Source: Methylophilales bacterium
Lineage (GTDB): Bacteria; Pseudomonadota; Gammaproteobacteria; Burkholderiales; Methylophilaceae
DNA length: 10,439 bases
Assembly: GCA_013205275.1 (NCBI GenBank)
Contig: JABMNG010000002.1
Span: 1 to 10,439, forward strand
Direction of reading: 5' to 3'
Positions 7,021 to 10,439 of the stretch are shown here, piece by piece. The translations under genes and the position numbers were made by a program. Numbering within the stretch: position 1 is the stretch's first letter; each line of letters starts with the position of its first letter. The notes beneath the pieces were generated by a model. That model saw only the letters and a list, made by a program, of their open reading frames with translations, did no database searches and was not told the origin of the DNA.

Positions 7021-7055
7021 GGAGTGATAAGGCTTAAAGGCATGCCGAAGCACCC
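7021..7055 (+). promoter_or_regulatory. Possible L20-binding leader of rpmI-rplT
   Basis: The infC-rpmI spacer can fold. GG-A-GTG (7021-7026, one A bulged) pairs with CACCC (7051-7055), and CTT (7033-7035) can stack next to it with AAG (7048-7050). The enclosed part contains the self-complementary GGCATGCC (7039-7046). In E. coli, ribosomal protein L20 represses rpmI-rplT by binding RNA structures at and upstream of rpmI that mimic its 23S rRNA site. A similar role here is inferred from position and foldability. I believe this spacer is conserved among betaproteobacteria but cannot verify it. Confidence 0.4.
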
Positions 7056-7075
7056 ATAACAATAAGGAGAAAAAA

Positions 7076-7273
7076 ATGCCAAAAATGAAAACTAAAAGCG
7101 GAGCAAAAAAGCGCTTTAAATTTCTTGGGAGCGGTGCTATCAAGCGAACCCACTCTCATCTTCGTCATATCCTAACCAAGAAGACAACTAAACAAAAAAG
7201 AAATCTTCGCGGTACCGAAATTATTTCATCAACGGACGCAAAACGTGTTCGTGCGATGATGCCAACACAATAA
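7076..7273 (+). CDS. rpmI: 50S ribosomal protein L35
   Basis: This 65-residue, strongly basic protein has the normal length and signature of bacterial L35. It begins with PKMKTKSGAKKRFK, followed by an SGAIKRTHSHLRHILTKKT stretch near residues 19-37 and the RNLRG motif near 43. L35 is a small component of the 50S subunit. A textbook Shine-Dalgarno AAGGAG (7064-7069) lies six bases before the ATG. The gene sits between infC and rplT as in most bacteria, and its expression may be controlled through the structured spacer just upstream. Only 12 bases separate it from rplT, so the two are co-transcribed. Confidence 0.98.
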   Translation: MPKMKTKSGAKKRFKFLGSGAIKRTHSHLRHILTKKTTKQKRNLRGTEIISSTDAKRVRAMMPTQ

Positions 7274-7285
7274 AGGGAGACAGAG

Positions 7286-7648
7286 ATGCCTAGAGTAAAA
7301 CGTGGTGTTACCGCCAGAGCAAAACATAAAAAAGTATTATTAGCTGCCAAGGGTTTCCGAGGTAGAAGAAAAAATGTTTATCGAATAGCGAAAGAAGCTG
7401 TCATGAAAGCAGGACAGTATGCTTATCGTGACCGTAGACAAAAGAAACGTCAATTTAGAGTTCTTTGGATTGCTCGTATTAATGCAGGCTCAAGAGAGTT
7501 TGGGTTGACTTACAGCCGCTTCATGAACGGACTAAAAAAAGCTTCAGTTGAAGTGGATAGAAAAGTTTTATCTGATATGGCTGTATTTGATAAACCCGCA
7601 TTTGCGAAGTTTGTCGAAATAGCAAAAACAAGTCTTGGAGTTGCATAA
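7286..7648 (+). CDS. rplT: 50S ribosomal protein L20
   Basis: This 120-residue basic protein matches L20 from end to end. The N-terminal RNA-binding extension begins PRVKRGVTARAKHKK and continues through KGFRGRRKNVYRIAKEAV. The central YAYRDRRQKKRQFR and LWIARINAGSRE segments follow, then the globular C-terminal domain containing TYSRFMNGLKKA. L20 is essential for early 50S assembly and binds 23S rRNA; in several bacteria it also represses its own operon at the mRNA level. The Shine-Dalgarno GGGAGA at 7275-7280 is well placed for the ATG. The gene is followed by a strong intrinsic terminator, which probably ends most transcripts of the thrS-infC-rpmI-rplT group. Confidence 0.98.
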   Translation: MPRVKRGVTARAKHKKVLLAAKGFRGRRKNVYRIAKEAVMKAGQYAYRDRRQKKRQFRVLWIARINAGSREFGLTYSRFMNGLKKASVEVDRKVLSDMAVFDKPAFAKFVEIAKTSLGVA

Positions 7649-7660
7649 CAGTAGTTATAA

Positions 7661-7690
7661 AAAAAAGGAGGCTTTAAGCCTCCTTTTTTA
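7661..7690 (+). terminator. Intrinsic terminator or attenuator between rplT and pheS
   Basis: The stem GGAGGCT (7667-7673) pairs with AGCCTCC (7677-7683) around a TTA loop, followed by six T (7684-7689). Six A (7661-7666) on the 5' side can extend the stem by pairing with the T run, so it could also work on the opposite strand. It begins 12 bases after the rplT stop, and the T run ends 14 bases before the pheS start. It therefore either separates the two transcription units or acts as an attenuator with partial read-through into pheST. Confidence 0.9.
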
Positions 7691-7691
7691 T

Positions 7692-7703
7692 TAGAATAGA
7701 CCT
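7692..7703 (+). promoter_or_regulatory. Possible -10 element giving a leaderless pheS transcript
   Basis: TAGAAT at 7692-7697 matches five of six bases of the sigma-70 -10 consensus and lies exactly seven bases before the pheS ATG. Transcription from it would start at or very near the A of the start codon. No good -35 element is seen 16-18 bases upstream, where the terminator stem lies. This is a weak prediction, listed because pheS otherwise lacks both a Shine-Dalgarno and an obvious promoter beyond the terminator. Confidence 0.2.
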
Positions 7704-8690
7704 ATGGAAAACCTCAAAGAACTTATAAAAGCAGCTGATCTTGAATTCTCTCAATGCAAATCATTGTCAGACCTTGATCACGCTAAGGCTAAGTATCTTG
7801 GTAAATCTGGCCCACTAACAGATGCAATGAGAGGCTTATCCTCACTACCATCCGAAGAGAAGCCGAAAGTCGGCGCTTTAATTAATGAGATTAAACAATC
7901 GATAGAAAAATTATTGTCGGATAGAAGAAAAACTATCCAAGATGATGAGCTATTTTCTCAATTACAAAACGAAACAATTGATGTCACTCTTCCCGGAAAA
8001 AAGCAGTCACAAGGGTCATTACACCCGATCACTTTATCCATGAATCGGATTCAAAATCTATTTCATTCCATCGGGTTTGATTTGGCGACTGGGCCTGAAA
8101 TAGAAGATGACTTTCATAATTTTACAGCCCTTAATATCCCAGAAGCTCATCCTGCAAGAGCAATGCACGATACCTTTTATATCGATAAAACACATGTATT
8201 AAGAACCCATACCTCTCCAGTGCAAGTAAGGTATATGAAGGATAACAAACCACCTTTAAGGATTATTTCTCCTGGCCGTGTATATCGTGTTGACTCTGAC
8301 GCAACACACTCTCCAATGTTTCATCAGGTGGAAGGTCTTTGGGTTGACAAGCAGGTAAGTTTTGCAAATCTTAAAAGTGTGGTGGAGGATTTTTTACAAA
8401 ACTTTTTTGAGGATGAGTCCATTCTAGTTCGATTTCGACCTTCTTTTTTCCCATTTACTGAACCATCAGCCGAGATTGATATGAGCTGGAATGATGGCTG
8501 GTTAGAAATTGGTGGCTGTGGAATGATCCATCCAAGCGTCCTGTCGCAGGTGAATATTGACCCTGAAGAGTATCAAGGATTTGCTTTTGGTTTAGGCGTT
8601 GAGCGACTAACGATGATTAAATACGGCGTTAATGACCTGCGACCTTTCTTTACAAATGATGTGCGGTTTTTAAAGAAGTTTGAGAATTAA
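7704..8690 (+). CDS. pheS: Phenylalanine--tRNA ligase alpha subunit
   Basis: The 328-residue product has the usual length of bacterial PheS, the catalytic subunit of the (alpha-beta)2 enzyme that charges tRNA-Phe. Residues 1-90 form the N-terminal coiled-coil domain that contacts tRNA. The class II core includes RTHTSPVQVR at 167-176, motif 2 GRVYRVDSDATHSPMFHQ at 191-208, EIGGCGMIHP at 268-277 and motif 3 GLGVERLTMIKYG at 296-308. Ala294, which lies in the amino-acid pocket in E. coli, is kept in GFAFG. An in-frame TAG at 7692 makes ATG 7704 the first possible start. No Shine-Dalgarno precedes it. The gene lies directly behind a terminator, and its stop is two bases before pheT, so pheS and pheT form an operon. 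Confidence 0.98.
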   Translation: MENLKELIKAADLEFSQCKSLSDLDHAKAKYLGKSGPLTDAMRGLSSLPSEEKPKVGALINEIKQSIEKLLSDRRKTIQDDELFSQLQNETIDVTLPGKKQSQGSLHPITLSMNRIQNLFHSIGFDLATGPEIEDDFHNFTALNIPEAHPARAMHDTFYIDKTHVLRTHTSPVQVRYMKDNKPPLRIISPGRVYRVDSDATHSPMFHQVEGLWVDKQVSFANLKSVVEDFLQNFFEDESILVRFRPSFFPFTEPSAEIDMSWNDGWLEIGGCGMIHPSVLSQVNIDPEEYQGFAFGLGVERLTMIKYGVNDLRPFFTNDVRFLKKFEN

Positions 8691-8692
8691 CG

Positions 8693-10439
8693 ATGCAAGT
8701 ATCTAAATTATGGTTACAAGACTACTTTAAAGAATCAATTGACTCTATTGATTTAGAGAGAATTTTAACCATGGCAGGCCTTGAGGTTGATGACATCCAA
8801 AACTTTTCAGACCTTTCAGACCTCATTGTTGTGGGTGAGATTGTATCAATGGAAAAGCATCCAGATGCGGATCGATTGAATGTCTGTCAAGTAAGCATAG
8901 GCACAGATACGCCCTTGCAAATTGTTTGTGGCGCCCCGAATGCGAGAGTTGGCATTAAAGTGCCGTGTGCAACTGTTGGAACAAAATTACCTGAATTCGA
9001 GATCAAGAAGGCAAAGCTAAGGGGAGTAGAGTCTAATGGCATGCTTTGTTCAGCTAAGGAGATTGGGCTTAGTCAGGAAGCAGAAGGACTGTATGAGCTG
9101 AGCAGCGTTGTTAGGGTGGGAGAGACTATAAAAGAGGCGCTCTCATTAAACGACACCATCTACACATTGTCATTAACACCAAATCGAGCGGATTGTTTAA
9201 GTGTTATGGGAGTGGCCAGAGAAATTTCAGCATTAAGTGGCGTTCCACTTGATATAAACCCCATTAAGCAGGCAGAATCTAATTTTATATCAACACAAAA
9301 GGTTGTTGTTGAGGATAAAGTGGCATGCCCGCGTTATTGTGGTCTTGAAATAAAGGGCATCGACAATACTATAAAGCTCCCAGAAACGATATTGGCCCGC
9401 TTAGAGAGTGGTGGTATTAAATCAATCAATCCGGTAGTTGATATTGCAAATTACGTTTTACTTGAAATGGGTCAACCGCTTCATGCATTTGATCATAAGA
9501 AAATAAACGGACCAATTGTTATCAGAAAAGCAAAGACAAGTGAGTCGTTAGTATTATTAAACGATCAAGAGATAAAGTTTTCTGGCATGGAATTAATAAT
9601 ATCTGATGAAAGTGGCCCGTTGGCGCTGGCTGGTATTATGGGCGGCCAATCATCATCGGTAGATGTAAATACTTCTGATATTTTTCTAGAAAGTGCTTTT
9701 TTTGATCCCGCTAATATTTCTGGGCATGCCCGTTCATTTGGCTTGAGCACTGATTCATCTCACCGGTTTGAGCGCGGTGTCGATTATAGAAATACACACA
9801 ACGCCCTACAACGCACAACAGAATTGATTGTTAAATATTGTGGAGGAGAGTGCTCAGATACCATTGATATCATCGCAGAGCTCCCAAATAGAAATTCCAT
9901 ACCCTTAAGGGTGCAAAGAGTTTCTGATATTTTAGGAGTCTCTGTAGCAACATCAGAGATACAAAATATATTAGAAAGATTGTATTTTGATGTGAAAAAA
10001 GAAGGCGTTAATTTCCTGGTCACACCCCCTAGTTATCGATTTGATATCGCAATTGAGGAAGATTTAATAGAAGAGGTAATTCGTCTTTATGGGTATGACA
10101 ATATTCCCTCGATACCTCCTGTGATGCATTCAAGCATGCTTCGTTCTCCGCAATTAGAAAGAACAACGTATGCCATTAAATCAGCTTTTGCTAACTATGG
10201 TTATAACGAAGCAATCACCTATAGCTTCATTGACAAAGAGGTAGAGGCAACCCTACATGAAAACTCTAATTCGATTGAATTGCAGAATCCTATTGCCTCA
10301 CAAATGAATGTGATGCGCTCAAAATTATGGGGCAGCCATTTAGAGGTTCTAAACTACAACATTAATCGTGGCCAGTCACAGTTAAGATTGTTTGAGATTG
10401 CCCCGGTGTACCAAAAAAATAAATCTTCATTTACCGAAA
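8693..10439 (+). CDS. pheT: Phenylalanine--tRNA ligase beta subunit (3' end outside window)
   Basis: The window holds the first 582 codons of a protein that is normally about 790-800 residues. PheT partners PheS and provides tRNA binding and editing of mischarged tyrosine. The start MQVSKLWLQDYF is typical. An EMAP/OB-type tRNA-binding domain follows at about 40-150, with KHPDADRLNVCQV near 55 and GVESNGMLCSAKE near 111. Then come TPNRADCLS (162-170), the B3/B4 editing domain with NPVVDIANYVLLEMGQPLHAFD (246-267) and STDSSHRFERGVD (352-364), and the B5 domain ending with YRFDIAIEEDLIEEVIRLYGYD (448-469). The catalytic-like fold starts near 490. The ATG lies two bases after pheS with only a weak GAGA as ribosome site. 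The missing part should hold the C-terminal anticodon-binding domain. The frame is unbroken to the window edge. Confidence 0.98.
   Translation, partial: MQVSKLWLQDYFKESIDSIDLERILTMAGLEVDDIQNFSDLSDLIVVGEIVSMEKHPDADRLNVCQVSIGTDTPLQIVCGAPNARVGIKVPCATVGTKLPEFEIKKAKLRGVESNGMLCSAKEIGLSQEAEGLYELSSVVRVGETIKEALSLNDTIYTLSLTPNRADCLSVMGVAREISALSGVPLDINPIKQAESNFISTQKVVVEDKVACPRYCGLEIKGIDNTIKLPETILARLESGGIKSINPVVDIANYVLLEMGQPLHAFDHKKINGPIVIRKAKTSESLVLLNDQEIKFSGMELIISDESGPLALAGIMGGQSSSVDVNTSDIFLESAFFDPANISGHARSFGLSTDSSHRFERGVDYRNTHNALQRTTELIVKYCGGECSDTIDIIAELPNRNSIPLRVQRVSDILGVSVATSEIQNILERLYFDVKKEGVNFLVTPPSYRFDIAIEEDLIEEVIRLYGYDNIPSIPPVMHSSMLRSPQLERTTYAIKSAFANYGYNEAITYSFIDKEVEATLHENSNSIELQNPIASQMNVMRSKLWGSHLEVLNYNINRGQSQLRLFEIAPVYQKNKSSFTE

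Noticed and set aside
9565..10023. Two reverse-strand open frames of 61-79 codons inside pheT
   Set aside because: Antisense shadows of the well-conserved pheT frame, without independent evidence of coding.
1..10439. A novel accessory system (defence, mobile element, biosynthetic cluster, CRISPR)
   Set aside because: All coding capacity is taken by core respiratory and translation genes in conserved order. No direct repeats, integrase, transposase or atypical base composition was found.

Overview
This window is a core housekeeping stretch of a low-GC proteobacterial chromosome, with every substantial gene on the + strand. Three things suggest a betaproteobacterium: a small DUF2818-type membrane protein directly after nuoN, nuoL-M-N at the end of a complex I operon, and a valine tRNA just ahead of thrS. 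The AT-rich base composition and very tight packing would fit a streamlined aquatic lineage such as the OM43/Methylopumilus group of Methylophilales. That taxonomic guess is inference; I could not run a database search.

Region 1 (1-4267) is the 3' end of the NADH:quinone oxidoreductase (complex I) operon. It holds the last 71 codons of nuoL, complete nuoM and nuoN, a DUF2818 gene, and an atypical NAD(P)-binding short-chain dehydrogenase/epimerase gene. The genes abut or overlap by a few bases, mostly through ATGA junctions, which suggests one translationally coupled transcript. NuoL, NuoM and NuoN are the three antiporter-like proton-pumping membrane subunits, and the charged residues of the proton channel can be seen in NuoM and NuoN.

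Region 2 (about 4290-4408) is a probable stable-RNA promoter followed by tRNA-Val(GAC) with an encoded CCA end. No terminator is visible on either side of the tRNA, so it may be co-transcribed with thrS.

Region 3 (4471-10439) is the classical translation cluster thrS-infC-rpmI-rplT-pheS-pheT: threonyl-tRNA synthetase, initiation factor IF3, ribosomal proteins L35 and L20, and the two subunits of phenylalanyl-tRNA synthetase. pheT is cut off by the window end after 582 codons. Several control points are visible: a rare AUA start codon for infC behind a strong Shine-Dalgarno, a structured infC-rpmI spacer that may be an L20 autoregulatory site, and a strong intrinsic terminator or attenuator between rplT and pheS.

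I see no mobile element, CRISPR array, phage gene, defence system or other accessory cassette, and no gene-free stretch longer than about 65 bases. The points worth a second look concern regulation and start sites, not a new system.
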